Below are positions 23,102 through 31,580 of a DNA stretch of 64,000 nt, piece after piece (position 1 is the stretch's first letter; the number at the start of each line of letters is the position of its first letter). Position numbers and translations under genes: made by a program. This stretch comes from Streptomyces subrutilus (GTDB lineage: Bacteria > Actinomycetota > Actinomycetes > Streptomycetales > Streptomycetaceae), in NCBI RefSeq assembly GCF_008704535.1, contig NZ_CP023701.1, forward strand, positions 434,001-498,000. The letters are read 5' to 3'. The notes below the pieces were generated by a model. That model was not told the DNA's origin, did not search any database, and saw only the letters and a list, made by a program, of their open reading frames with translations.

Positions 23102-25513
23102 GTGGTGCAGCCCCGGATGGGGTTCGGCGACCCGCGCCGGATGCGGGCCGGCCTGGAGCGCACCAAGGCGGCCGTGGCCACCACGGTCGGCACGCTCACC
23201 ATCGACAGCTACACCCGCGTCGGCGACCACGCGGCCGCGCGGGCCGCCCTGGCCGAGGGCGTGCCGCTCAACGGCTACCCGATCGCGACCCATTCCGCCG
23301 AGTCGACCCGGGAGCTGCTGGCGGGCGTACTGGACGCCGGCTTCCCGGTCCAGGTGCGCCACGGCTCCTCGCGGCCCGAGGCGATCGTCCGGGCCCTGGC
23401 CGCCGCCGGCCTGGACGCCACCGAGGGCGGACCCGTCTCGTACTGCCTGCCCTACGGGCGCACCCCGCTCGCCGAGTCCGTCGAGAACTGGGCCCGCTCC
23501 TGCGAGCTGCTGACCACGCTGGTGCCCGCGGGCCGGGTGCCGCACCTGGAGAGCTTCGGCGGCTGCATGCTGGGCCAGCTGTGCCCGCCCGGGCTGCTCG
23601 TGGCGCTCAGTCTGCTGGAGGGGATGTTCTTCGTCCGGCACGGCCTGCGCAGCGTCTCCCTCAGCTACGCCCAGCAGACCGACCCCGGCCAGGACGTCGA
23701 GGCCGTTCGGGCGCTGCGCCGGCTGGCCGGGGAGTTCCTGCCGCGGGACGTGGAGCGGCACGTCGTCCTCTACACCTACATGGGCGTCTTCCCGCACACC
23801 GAGCGCGGGGCGACCCGGCTGCTGGAGGCCTCCGCGCGGCTGGCCGTGACGGCCGGCGCGCAGCGCCTGATCGTGAAGACCGCCGCCGAGGCCCACCGGA
23901 TCCCGACCGTGGCGGAGAACGTACGGGCGCTGGAGACGGCCGCGGCGGCCGCGGCGCTCACCGCGCCCGGGCGGGAGCCGGAGCGGTCGGCGGACAGCGA
24001 GGTGTACCGGGAGGCCCGGGCGTTCGTCGAGGCCGTGCTGGAGCTCGGCGACGACCCGGGACGGGCCCTGCGCACGGCCTTCGCACGGGGCGTGCTGGAC
24101 GTGCCGTACTGCCTGCACCCCGACAACGCGGGGCGCTCGCGCAGCTTCGTCGCCGCCGACGGCCGGCTGCGCTGGTCGCGGACCGGCGCGATGCCGGTGG
24201 CCCCGTACGCCGCCGGCCGGCGGGCCCCGGCCCGCGCGCCGGCGATGACCTCGGACGGGCTGCTGGCGGCCCTGGGCGGCGTCGCCGGGCGGTACGACGC
24301 GCCCCACGAGCAGCCCCACGAGAGGCCGCGCGAGCAGCCGCAGCGCCGATCGGACGGGGCGCAGGCCGCCGGGGCCGCGGCGCCCGACGGGGCGGCCGGA
24401 CCAGCCGGTCCGGGCCTCGGCGGGGCCCGCGCGACGCCCTCCGCACACCCCGTCCCGCCGCCCGTTTGCGACCCACCGGTGTGCGACCCACCCCTTTGCG
24501 TACCCGTACTTCTACGAACAGGAGCCGACATGGACCTGCAGACCCCTCCCCCGCTCGGCGAGCACCTGCGCTCGCCGCAGCTGCGGTCCGCGATGCTCGT
24601 GCAGCAGGAAGCCCTCCACGCGGCGCGGCGGTTCCTGCGCGGCGAGGGCTTCGTGGAGCTGCTGCCACCGCTGGTGGGCCCGGTCACCGACCCGGGCGGG
24701 CGCGGCGCGAAGGCGCTGGACGTCGACTACTACGGGCAGCCGTACAAGCTCATGACCAGCGCGATCCTCTACAAGCAGGCCTCGTTGAAGGGCTTTCCGC
24801 GGCTCTTCTACATCGCGCCGAACGTCCGGGTGGAACCGCCGGAGACGGCCGGCACGGGGCGGCACCTGGTGGAGTTCCACCAGATCGACGTGGAACTGGC
24901 GGGCGGCAGCCGCGCCGACGCGCAGGAGATCGCGGCCGGGCTGCTGACGCACGTGGTGGAGCACGTGTGGACGGCCGTTCCCGAGGTGCTGCGCGAACTC
25001 GGTCGCGACGAGCTGGACTTCGCTGAGCTGCGGTCGGGGAAGTTCGATTCCTGCACCCACGAGGAGGCGGTGGCCAGGCTGCTCGGGCAGGGGCATCCGC
25101 AGAGCCCGGACGCGGAGATCGACTGGGCGGGCGAGAAGGTCCTCTCCCTGGAGGCGGACCGTCCGTTCTTCATCAACGACTACCCCAAGGGGTCGCGCGG
25201 GTTCTACGACCGCGAGGATCCCGAACGTCCGGGCGTGCTGCGCAACTTCGACCTGATCGCGCACGGCGGTTTCGGCGAACTGGTCAGCGGCAGCGAGCGC
25301 GAGTCCGGATACGCGACGATCGTCACCCGCATGCGGGAGAGCGGCGAGAACCCGGCCAAGTACGCCTGGTACCTGGACCTGGCGCGCGAGGGCATCGAGC
25401 CCAGTGCCGGCTTCGGGATGGGGCTGCAGCGCCTCGTGCGGTTCCTGACCGGGCTGGACGCGCTCTGGCAGGTCAGCGCCTACCCGAAGCTGCCGGGGGT
25501 GATCGCGCCGTGA
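23102..25513 (+). CDS. Glutamate mutase large subunit fused in frame to AsnRS-like domain; N-terminus frameshifted
   Basis: Residues 1 to about 400 match the catalytic TIM-barrel subunit (GlmE/MutE): VQPRMGFGDP, HGSSRPEA, ESFGGCMLGQLCPPG. The codons before GTG 23102 in the same frame (from about 23060) still encode conserved subunit sequence (FGAFVAEAAAAG), but no start codon exists in that frame. The expected start, ATG 22995 overlapping the small-subunit stop, is in another frame; one extra base in the C-rich tract 23041-23056 would join them. So either the start is truncated or a one-base deletion (biological or sequencing) is present. Downstream, the frame runs without a stop through a Pro/Ala linker into an asparaginyl-tRNA-synthetase-like domain from about residue 477. 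The product is 3-methyl-aspartate from glutamate. Confidence 0.8.
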   Translation: MVQPRMGFGDPRRMRAGLERTKAAVATTVGTLTIDSYTRVGDHAAARAALAEGVPLNGYPIATHSAESTRELLAGVLDAGFPVQVRHGSSRPEAIVRALAAAGLDATEGGPVSYCLPYGRTPLAESVENWARSCELLTTLVPAGRVPHLESFGGCMLGQLCPPGLLVALSLLEGMFFVRHGLRSVSLSYAQQTDPGQDVEAVRALRRLAGEFLPRDVERHVVLYTYMGVFPHTERGATRLLEASARLAVTAGAQRLIVKTAAEAHRIPTVAENVRALETAAAAAALTAPGREPERSADSEVYREARAFVEAVLELGDDPGRALRTAFARGVLDVPYCLHPDNAGRSRSFVAADGRLRWSRTGAMPVAPYAAGRRAPARAPAMTSDGLLAALGGVAGRYDAPHEQPHERPREQPQRRSDGAQAAGAAAPDGAAGPAGPGLGGARATPSAHPVPPPVCDPPVCDPPLCVPVLLRTGADMDLQTPPPLGEHLRSPQLRSAMLVQQEALHAARRFLRGEGFVELLPPLVGPVTDPGGRGAKALDVDYYGQPYKLMTSAILYKQASLKGFPRLFYIAPNVRVEPPETAGTGRHLVEFHQIDVELAGGSRADAQEIAAGLLTHVVEHVWTAVPEVLRELGRDELDFAELRSGKFDSCTHEEAVARLLGQGHPQSPDAEIDWAGEKVLSLEADRPFFINDYPKGSRGFYDREDPERPGVLRNFDLIAHGGFGELVSGSERESGYATIVTRMRESGENPAKYAWYLDLAREGIEPSAGFGMGLQRLVRFLTGLDALWQVSAYPKLPGVIAP
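24530..25513 (+). other. AsnRS-like catalytic domain, possibly also translated separately
   Basis: ATG 24530 has a good ribosome site (AGGAG at 24520-24524), so this 327-aa part could be made alone as well as in the fusion. It is a class II synthetase core: motif 2 region NVRVEPPETAGTGRHLVEF, FINDYPKG, and motif 3 GFGMGLQRLVRF. The N-terminal OB-fold that binds the anticodon is absent. Archaeal proteins of this build (AS-AR of Pyrococcus) make asparagine from aspartate and ammonia with ATP. Next to a 3-methyl-aspartate-forming mutase, amidation to 3-methyl-asparagine is an attractive but untested role. It could instead activate an amino acid as the adenylate for another acceptor. Confidence 0.8.
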
Positions 25514-26919
25514 GCGCGCCGAACGGACCGGGCGCACCGGGCGCACCGGGCGCACTGGATGCGCCGGGCTTCCCCGAGCGGGCGGTACGGGCGCGGGCGC
25601 GGGCCGGGACGGCCGAGGTCTTCCCGCCCGCGGACGCCTACGGGGCGCGGCTCTTCGGGGCGGCGGGGCCGGGTACCGGCGACGGCGCGTACGGGCCCGC
25701 CGGGGCCGGGGCACCGCTGCCGGACGCGCTGGACGCACTGCGGATCGTGCCGCCGGTGTTCATGCCGCGGCGGCTGGAGAAGCTCATCGACCTGGGCCGG
25801 GAGCCGTCGTACGAGGACGTGGACCTGCGCACCCCGGTCGGCGGTTTCGACGCCCTGCTCCCGCTCTACCTCTCGGCGTTCGGCTCGACCCGGGCCGGCA
25901 GCGGCGACCTCGGGGTGGCGGCGGGCCGGCAGGCGGCGCGGCTGGGCATCCCGATGGTGATCGGCGAGAACATGGTGCCGGTGCACGGCTACAGCCGGGG
26001 CGGCGAGGGCGGAACCACGCGCTCTGCGCTGCTGGAGCGGGTGGCGGCGTACGCGCAGGAGCTCCCGGACGGGGTCGGCGGCGTGGTGGTGCAGCAGTCC
26101 ACCGAGGACGCCGACTCCGAGGTGTGGAACCTCCTCTACAGCGACCCGGGGACACGGGCGCTGCGGGACTCCGGCCGGCTGGGCTTCGAGCTGAAGGTCG
26201 GCCAGGGCGCCAAGCCGGGTCTCGGCGGGATGACGGTGGTGAGCGCGGCGGAGGCCGGGCGGCTGTCCGGGCAGTTCGCCGTACGGGACCTCCTGGGCGA
26301 CGGGGCCGGGGCCGGTGCCGGTGCCGACGGCGGCGGCACGGGCACCGGCGCCGGACGGCGGCTGCGGTGCGCGACCCCCGGGACCTTCACCGAGGAGATC
26401 GTCCGTCAGCAACTGCGGTTCATGCGGAACAACTTCCCGCTGGCCCGCACCTGGGTCAAGTTCCACCCCGGCCGGGACATCGCCCTCGCGGCGGCCACGG
26501 CCTGGGCCGCGGGCGCCGACGCGGTCACCGTGGACGGCGCCGAGGGCGGCACCGGGTGGGCGCCCCGCGTATTCCTCGACCAGGTGGGCCTGCCGCTCGG
26601 GGAGTGCCTGCGCCGGATCGGCAGGCCGGCCGGGGACCTGCTCGCCACCGGGCGGATCTGGGAGGGCGGCCGCGCGGTGCGGGCGCTCGCGCTGGGCGCG
26701 AGCGCGGTGGGCCTGGGCCGGGCGGCGCTGCTGGCCGTGGACGAGGACGCGGAGGCGGGCCTCGTCCGGCTGGTGGAGGCCCTGGCACTGGAGCTGCGGC
26801 TGCTGGTGAGCGCGGTCGGCAAGTACCGGGTGGGCGATCTGGACCCGCAGGACCTGTGGCCCGTGGACACCCCGGCCGACGCCGGGGCGCACCCCCTGCC
26901 GCTCGGGAACCGGGCATGA
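25510..26919 (+). CDS. FMN-binding glutamate-synthase-like protein
   Basis: 469 aa starting GTG, overlapping the previous stop (GTGA). Motifs of the GltB FMN domain are clear: VGQGAKPGLGG, TVDGAEGGTGWAP (normally DG-x-GGTGA) and ALGASAVGLGRAAL for FMN phosphate binding. It lacks the glutaminase domain of real glutamate synthase, and I see no cysteine cluster for the 3Fe-4S centre. The first 60 residues are Gly/Ala/Pro-rich and a Gly/Ala insert lies near residue 265. Position between the AsnRS-like domain and a small coupled ORF implies a step in making the modified acidic amino acid, for example a redox reaction or delivery of nitrogen; that is inference. Confidence 0.85.
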   Translation: MSAPNGPGAPGAPGALDAPGFPERAVRARARAGTAEVFPPADAYGARLFGAAGPGTGDGAYGPAGAGAPLPDALDALRIVPPVFMPRRLEKLIDLGREPSYEDVDLRTPVGGFDALLPLYLSAFGSTRAGSGDLGVAAGRQAARLGIPMVIGENMVPVHGYSRGGEGGTTRSALLERVAAYAQELPDGVGGVVVQQSTEDADSEVWNLLYSDPGTRALRDSGRLGFELKVGQGAKPGLGGMTVVSAAEAGRLSGQFAVRDLLGDGAGAGAGADGGGTGTGAGRRLRCATPGTFTEEIVRQQLRFMRNNFPLARTWVKFHPGRDIALAAATAWAAGADAVTVDGAEGGTGWAPRVFLDQVGLPLGECLRRIGRPAGDLLATGRIWEGGRAVRALALGASAVGLGRAALLAVDEDAEAGLVRLVEALALELRLLVSAVGKYRVGDLDPQDLWPVDTPADAGAHPLPLGNRA

Positions 26920-27284
26920 GCGGGCCCCGGCGGGAGCCGCCCGCGGCCCCTGCCGGCCGCCGGGCCCGGCCGGGCCGGACCGGCGGTGCGCACTCCCGGC
27001 CGCCGCTCGGCCGCGACCGGCTCGGCGCACGCGGCGCCGCCTGCGTGCGGGCGCGGTTCCGGCTCTCGGAGATCCCGGGGGTGACCGTCGCCCCGGCCGC
27101 CGGGGCCGGCTGCGTCACTCCGGCGGCCGCGGCCGCGGCCCGGGCCCTCGGCGAAGCCGGGCTCGGCCATCTCGGCGGCCACCTGGAGCTGCGGACGTAC
27201 GGCTCCGCACCCCGCACCGTCGATCTGGCCCGCGCCGCCCGCCGCGCCGTCGCCGCCGCCCTGGCCCGCCCGCACGACGCCTGA
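26916..27284 (+). CDS. Hypothetical 122-aa protein, coupled to FMN protein
   Basis: ATG 26916 overlaps the previous stop (ATGA). The first 45 residues are Arg/Pro/Gly-rich; the rest is Ala-rich and probably helical (segment RFRLSEIPGVTVAPAAGAG, then [16 protein letters not shown]). No transmembrane segment and no motif I know. Coupling suggests it serves the same step as the FMN protein, perhaps as a partner subunit. I do not recognise it. Confidence 0.6.
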   Translation: MSGPRREPPAAPAGRRARPGRTGGAHSRPPLGRDRLGARGAACVRARFRLSEIPGVTVAPAAGAGCVTPAAAAAARALGEAGLGHLGGHLELRTYGSAPRTVDLARAARRAVAAALARPHDA

Positions 27285-27374
27285 AACCGCCTCCGGCCCC
27301 TCCGAACCCTTCGGCACCCTCCGCCCGCCCCTCTCCCCCTTCGCCCCTTCGCCCTCGCAGAGAACAGGTACACC

Positions 27375-28631
27375 ATGGACACCCCCGCAGCGCAGGCGCA
27401 GCAACCGGTCCAGTGGGGCCGGGTCGGCTCCCTCGTCGGCGGCCAGGCCGCCGTGCAGCTCGGCAGCTTCGCCCTGCTCATCGCCATGAACTGGACGGCG
27501 GTCGAGATCGGCGGGACCCGCGCGGTCACCCTGCTGATGCTCGCCGCGACCGTGCCCCGCGCCCTCATGCTGATCTTCGGCGGGGCGGTGGCCGACACCC
27601 TCGGCCCGCGCTTCGTCCTGCTGCGCACCACGGCGGCCCGGGTCCTGCTGCTGGCCGGCGGCGCCCTGGTCACCGCGACCACCCAGTCGCTGTGGCCGCT
27701 GGTGGTGATCGCGCTGGTGGAGGGGGTGCTGCTCGGGCTCGCCGGACCGGCCTCGGGCGTACTGCTCCCGATGTTCGCCCGCGGTGACCAACTGGCCCGC
27801 GCGAACTCCCTCTACGCGATGGTGCTGCGCGTCGCGCCCATCCTCGGGGCCCCGGCCGGGGCCTTCCTGATCACCGTCGGGGAACTGTGGCTGGCCATGG
27901 TGGTCGGCGCCGTCACCGGCGCGATCTGGCTCGGCTGCCTGCTGCACGTCACCCACGGGTTCGTCCGGCCGGAGCCGGAACCCGGCGTCTCCCTCGTCAA
28001 GCGCTCCGGCGACGGGTTCCGGCTGCTGGCGGGCAACCCCCGGCTGCGCTGGATGTTCGTCGCGGCCCTCTGCCTGGACCTGGCCTTCAGCTGGCCCGCC
28101 GAGGTGGCGCTGCCGCTGCTGGTGTCCGAGCGGGGCTGGGGGGTGAGCGCGGTGGGCGTGGTGCTGGCCGCGTTCAGCGTGGGCGCGCTCGGTTCCAGCG
28201 CGGTCGGCGCCGCGATGGCCCACCGCATCCCGATGTTCGTCCGCCTCGTCGTCACCGGGGCGGGTCTGGCCGCCGGCATCCTGGTCATGGCCCTGATGCC
28301 GTCCGTCACCTCGCTGACCGCGGTGGCCGCCGGCGTCGGGCTGCTGTCCGGGCTCAACGGGCCGGCCATCGTCACCCTCTACCAGCAGTCCGCGCCCGAG
28401 GACCGGATGGGCGCGGCGATGTCCACCCTCTCGCTGGCGGGCATCGGCGCCGCGCCCCTGTCCATCGCCGTCTTCAGCTCGCTGTCGCTGGTCCTGGGCG
28501 TGCAGACCACCTGGCTGCTGTGCGGTGCGATCGCCTTCGTCTCGCCGCTGGCCGCGGTGCTCGCCCTGCGCCACCCCGCGCGGACCGAGCAGCCGGCGCC
28601 GGTGGAGCTCCCCGTCCCCGCGGCCGTCTGA
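27375..28631 (+). CDS. MFS transporter, EntS-like
   Basis: 418 aa with about 10-12 hydrophobic segments and the short MFS loop motif (GGAVADTLGPR, residues about 72-82). The build resembles the EntS/MFS_3 exporters of small molecules and siderophores. It has a purine-rich ribosome site (AGAGAACAGG) before ATG 27375. It follows the amino-acid-modification genes after 90 bases and precedes the phosphopantetheinyl transferase by 10 bases, so export of the cluster's peptide is the likely role. Confidence 0.9.
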   Translation: MDTPAAQAQQPVQWGRVGSLVGGQAAVQLGSFALLIAMNWTAVEIGGTRAVTLLMLAATVPRALMLIFGGAVADTLGPRFVLLRTTAARVLLLAGGALVTATTQSLWPLVVIALVEGVLLGLAGPASGVLLPMFARGDQLARANSLYAMVLRVAPILGAPAGAFLITVGELWLAMVVGAVTGAIWLGCLLHVTHGFVRPEPEPGVSLVKRSGDGFRLLAGNPRLRWMFVAALCLDLAFSWPAEVALPLLVSERGWGVSAVGVVLAAFSVGALGSSAVGAAMAHRIPMFVRLVVTGAGLAAGILVMALMPSVTSLTAVAAGVGLLSGLNGPAIVTLYQQSAPEDRMGAAMSTLSLAGIGAAPLSIAVFSSLSLVLGVQTTWLLCGAIAFVSPLAAVLALRHPARTEQPAPVELPVPAAV

Positions 28632-28641
28632 GGAGGCCCTC

Positions 28642-29352
28642 ATGACGCTCGTCACGCAGCAACTCCTGCTCCCGGAAAGGCTGTCGGACCCCGGCCCGGC
28701 CCGGGCCGTCCTGGTGGGCGCGAGCCCCGGACTGTGGCTCGTGGACACCACCGCGTACCGGGCGCACGCGGCCCGGCACGCGCCGGGCACGCTGGACGCC
28801 CAGGAGCTGGCGCGGGCCGCCGAGTTCGTGCGGGCCGCCGACCGCGACTCGTACGTCTGCGCGCACGTGGCGCTGCGCCGGCTGCTCGGCGCGTACCTGG
28901 GGCTCGCTCCGCGCGAGGTGGCCGTCGAACGGGCGCCGTGCGCCCACTGCGACGAGCCGCACGGGCGGCCGGTGCTGCCGGGCGGGGCCCTGCACTTCTC
29001 GCTCTCGCACTGCACCGGCATCAGCCTGCTGGCCTTCGCCACCGCCCCGGTCGGGGTGGACGTGGAGGAGGTCGTGCCGCTGCGCACGATCGCGGAGCTG
29101 TCGGACGTGCTGCACCCGAGGGAGGCCGCCGAGCTGGCGGTGCTCCCCTCCGCGGAACGCCCGCCCGCCTTCACCCGGGTGTGGACCCGCAAGGAGGCCT
29201 ATCTGAAAGGTCTCGGGGTCGGCCTGTCGGAGAACCCGGCGGCGGACTACGTGGGTTCGGGCCCGGTGCCGGCCGGACTGCCCGGCTGGACCCTGACCGA
29301 CGTCCTGGTGCCGGACGGGCACTGCGCGGCGGTCGCGCTCCGCACGCCGTAG
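28642..29352 (+). CDS. 4'-phosphopantetheinyl transferase, Sfp type
   Basis: 236 aa. It would transfer phosphopantetheine from CoA to the serine of the carrier domains. Signature motifs are present: SLSHC near residue 116, GVDVEEV near 138 (Mg-binding acidic residues) and WTRKEAYLKGLG near 183. ATG 28642 follows AGGAGG. It is the last gene of the + strand cluster, just before a terminator, and gives the cluster its own activating enzyme. Confidence 0.95.
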   Translation: MTLVTQQLLLPERLSDPGPARAVLVGASPGLWLVDTTAYRAHAARHAPGTLDAQELARAAEFVRAADRDSYVCAHVALRRLLGAYLGLAPREVAVERAPCAHCDEPHGRPVLPGGALHFSLSHCTGISLLAFATAPVGVDVEEVVPLRTIAELSDVLHPREAAELAVLPSAERPPAFTRVWTRKEAYLKGLGVGLSENPAADYVGSGPVPAGLPGWTLTDVLVPDGHCAAVALRTP

Positions 29353-29358
29353 CCGGCC

Positions 29359-29386
29359 GGGAACCGGCCCGCCCGGGCCGGTTCCC
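29359..29386 (+). terminator. Hairpin ending the NRPS cluster
   Basis: A perfect 12-bp stem (29359-29370 with 29375-29386) and a GCCC loop, seven bases after the transferase stop. No T-run. It lies between convergent genes and may serve both directions. Confidence 0.7.
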
Positions 29387-29463
29387 CGCGGTACGGCGCC
29401 GGGCCGCCCGATCGACCGGACAGCCCGGACGACCGAACCGCCCGGACGGCCGGGCAGCGCCGG

Positions 29464-29871
29464 TCAGACGAGGCCCGTCAGGCTCGCGATCGCCGCCCGC
29501 GCCCACTCCTGCGCCCCCACCGCCGCTCCGGCTGCCGCTCCGGTGGCGACGGGGGCCAGCGCTCCCCGCAGCCCGGTGACCGCGCGGCGCAGCCGGCCCG
29601 GCTCCGGGGGCTCGGGGCGGGTGATCTCCGCCAGGACCTCCCGGGCGGCGAACTCGGCGTCCTCGCGGTCCGGGTCGGCGAGACCGGCGTCGGGCAGCTG
29701 CCGCAGGAGCTCGGTGACGAGCTCGGCGAGCGGCTCGAACCCGGGGGCGACGGTGGTGTCGTTGCGCTGGTTCTGGGTGACGCTCTCGTTGTTCCACGCG
29801 AACTGGGCTCCCGAGACGGGTCCGTTGAACACCGGTCCGGCGCCGTGGGGGGCGTGCTGCGGGTCGTTCAT
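29464..29871 (-). CDS. Small protein with amyloid-like motif, partner of the beta-helix protein
   Basis: 135 aa, ATG at 29871 overlapping the stop of the upstream gene (ATGA). The N-terminal region, about residues 11-33, carries GPVFNGPVSGAQFAWNN followed by a Q/N-rich stretch. The beta-helix protein upstream ends in a closely similar motif. Then comes a Leu/Glu-rich segment and a C-terminal Ala/Gly-rich hydrophobic stretch (about 105-135). Paired short motifs of this kind in adjacent bacterial genes resemble the amyloid signalling (BASS) scheme, in which a sensor templates an effector. Function unknown; the hydrophobic tail could be membrane-active. Confidence 0.75.
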   Translation of the reverse strand: MNDPQHAPHGAGPVFNGPVSGAQFAWNNESVTQNQRNDTTVAPGFEPLAELVTELLRQLPDAGLADPDREDAEFAAREVLAEITRPEPPEPGRLRRAVTGLRGALAPVATGAAAGAAVGAQEWARAAIASLTGLV

Positions 29872-31580
29872 GGGCCGGGGCCCTCCTCGTTGGTCTGCTG
29901 CTGGACGGCATGGGTGTTGTTCCAGGCCAGCTGGGCGCCGTGGACGGCGGCGTTGAAGACGGGCCCGTTGAAGTGGTTGACGACCGTCGGCGCGGGACCG
30001 GCCGGTTCGGCGGGCTGTGCGACGACGCGCAGGGTCGTGCGCAGGCCGGTCAGGTCGACGTGTCCGTTGTCGAGGACGGCGAGCCCCTCGTCCCCCTCCA
30101 CCGCGCAGTCCACCATCCGGCCCGCGCAGGTGCCTTCGAAGCTGGCGCCCGCGGCGGCGCAGTCGGTGAACGTGCCGCGCGCGACGTCCACGTAGGCGCG
30201 GTCCCTGCCCGCGAGGCCGTACGACCGGGCGCCGGCCACGGTGAGGTCGCGGGCGACCAGCTGTCCCTGGCCGAAGGCGATGGCCCCGCCCGCGCCCAGT
30301 TCCCGGGCCGTGCAGTCGCGCAGCGAGAGCCAGGCCTCCTCGCCGACCCCGAAGGCCAGCACGGCCCGCTCGGCGGTCACTCCCGTCAGCGCGACCCGGG
30401 CCTGCCCGGCGACGGCCACGGCCATCGTGCCGAGGTCGCGGAACGTGGAGCCGGTGACCTCGGCGGCGGTGCCCGCGCCGCCCCATCCCTCCAGCCCGGC
30501 CTTGCAGCGGTCCACCCGGACGTCCGTGAAGACGGCCCGGGCGTCGCCGAAGACCCGTAGCGCGGTGCCCGTGAGGTCCTCGATCGCGATCCGGCCGAAG
30601 CGGCCGCGGCCTCCGTCGGTGACGGCGATGCCGACGTTGCCGCGGGCGATGCGCACACCGTCGGCCTCGATGACCCCGCCCGTGGTCGAGAAGACGCCGA
30701 GGGTGCCGGAGCCGAGGACCTCGCAGTCCTCGAACCTGCCCCGGCCCGCGGTGTGGACGTTGATCCCGCTGTCGCGGCAGTCGGCGAACACGCAGCCGCG
30801 CACGAGGAGGTCGGCGCCGCTCGCCACCGCGACGCCGTGCTGGGCGTCGGTGACGCGCGTGCCGTCCACCGAGCCCTTGGCCTGCTCGGTGAAGAGGATG
30901 CCCTCCGCGTGCACGGCCGTGACCGTGCAGCCGCTGACCGTGAGCCGCGCCCGGGTGTCCGCCGCGAGCGCGGCCTGTCCGATGCCGGTCAGTTCGCACC
31001 CGGTGACCTGGGCGCGCGCGTCGCTGACGCGGACGCCGTGGATGCGGCTGCCGTCGATCCGGCTGTCGCGGATCGCGACGTCGGCGCCTTCGATCACCGC
31101 GAGGGCGTTGTCGGCGGCGTCGGTGAACCGGCACCGTTCGACGAGGCCGCGGGAGCCGGTGAACAGGGTCCGGCCGTAGAGGACGGTGCTGTCGCGCAGC
31201 GTCACGGTGGTGTGGGGCCTCGCGTGGACGCTGACGGCGTGGTGCCCGCGGACCTCCGCGTGGTCGAGCGCGAGCGTCCCGCCGGTGCAGGCGACCACGT
31301 CCGCTCCCGGGTCGCGGCCGGTCAGCATGAGGCCGTGGACGGACACCGAGCCGCAGGCGTCGAGGACGGTCCCGCGGACCGCGCTCACGAGCACGGAGCC
31401 CGGGCCCGCGGTGGCGACCAGCCGGACCTCGCCGCGGACCGCGAGCGCCTCCTCGTAGTGGCCGGGCTCGATCTCGATCAGCGCCGGCCGCCGCTGCGCG
31501 GCCGCGGCGGCGAGGGCGGAGGAGATGTCCCGGTGACCGCGGCGACCGCCGCGCGGCGAGACGAGGTACCTGGCTGACAT
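29868..31580 (-). CDS. Right-handed parallel beta-helix repeat protein with C-terminal amyloid-like motif
   Basis: 570 aa, ATG at 31580. Residues 15-520 are about twenty degenerate 22-24-residue coils of the pectate-lyase/NosD kind, with recurring patterns such as V-x-D-C-x-x-x-G-x-x-G. No signal peptide is seen, so a cytoplasmic location is likely. The last 35 residues leave the helix and hold GPVFNAAVHGAQLAWNN plus a Gln-rich end, the same motif as in the next gene. A large repeat sensor that ends in such a motif and overlaps a small motif-bearing protein suggests a two-part signalling unit. An enzymatic role on polysaccharide is less likely without an export signal. Confidence 0.85.
   Translation of the reverse strand: MSARYLVSPRGGRRGHRDISSALAAAAAQRRPALIEIEPGHYEEALAVRGEVRLVATAGPGSVLVSAVRGTVLDACGSVSVHGLMLTGRDPGADVVACTGGTLALDHAEVRGHHAVSVHARPHTTVTLRDSTVLYGRTLFTGSRGLVERCRFTDAADNALAVIEGADVAIRDSRIDGSRIHGVRVSDARAQVTGCELTGIGQAALAADTRARLTVSGCTVTAVHAEGILFTEQAKGSVDGTRVTDAQHGVAVASGADLLVRGCVFADCRDSGINVHTAGRGRFEDCEVLGSGTLGVFSTTGGVIEADGVRIARGNVGIAVTDGGRGRFGRIAIEDLTGTALRVFGDARAVFTDVRVDRCKAGLEGWGGAGTAAEVTGSTFRDLGTMAVAVAGQARVALTGVTAERAVLAFGVGEEAWLSLRDCTARELGAGGAIAFGQGQLVARDLTVAGARSYGLAGRDRAYVDVARGTFTDCAAAGASFEGTCAGRMVDCAVEGDEGLAVLDNGHVDLTGLRTTLRVVAQPAEPAGPAPTVVNHFNGPVFNAAVHGAQLAWNNTHAVQQQTNEEGPGP

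Noticed and set aside
22995..23513. 172-codon frame from ATG 22995 as an independent gene
   Set aside because: Only its first 20 codons are plausible; after the C-rich tract it is a Ser/Arg/Pro-rich shadow of the mutase subunit, whose conserved sequence lies in the neighbouring frame.
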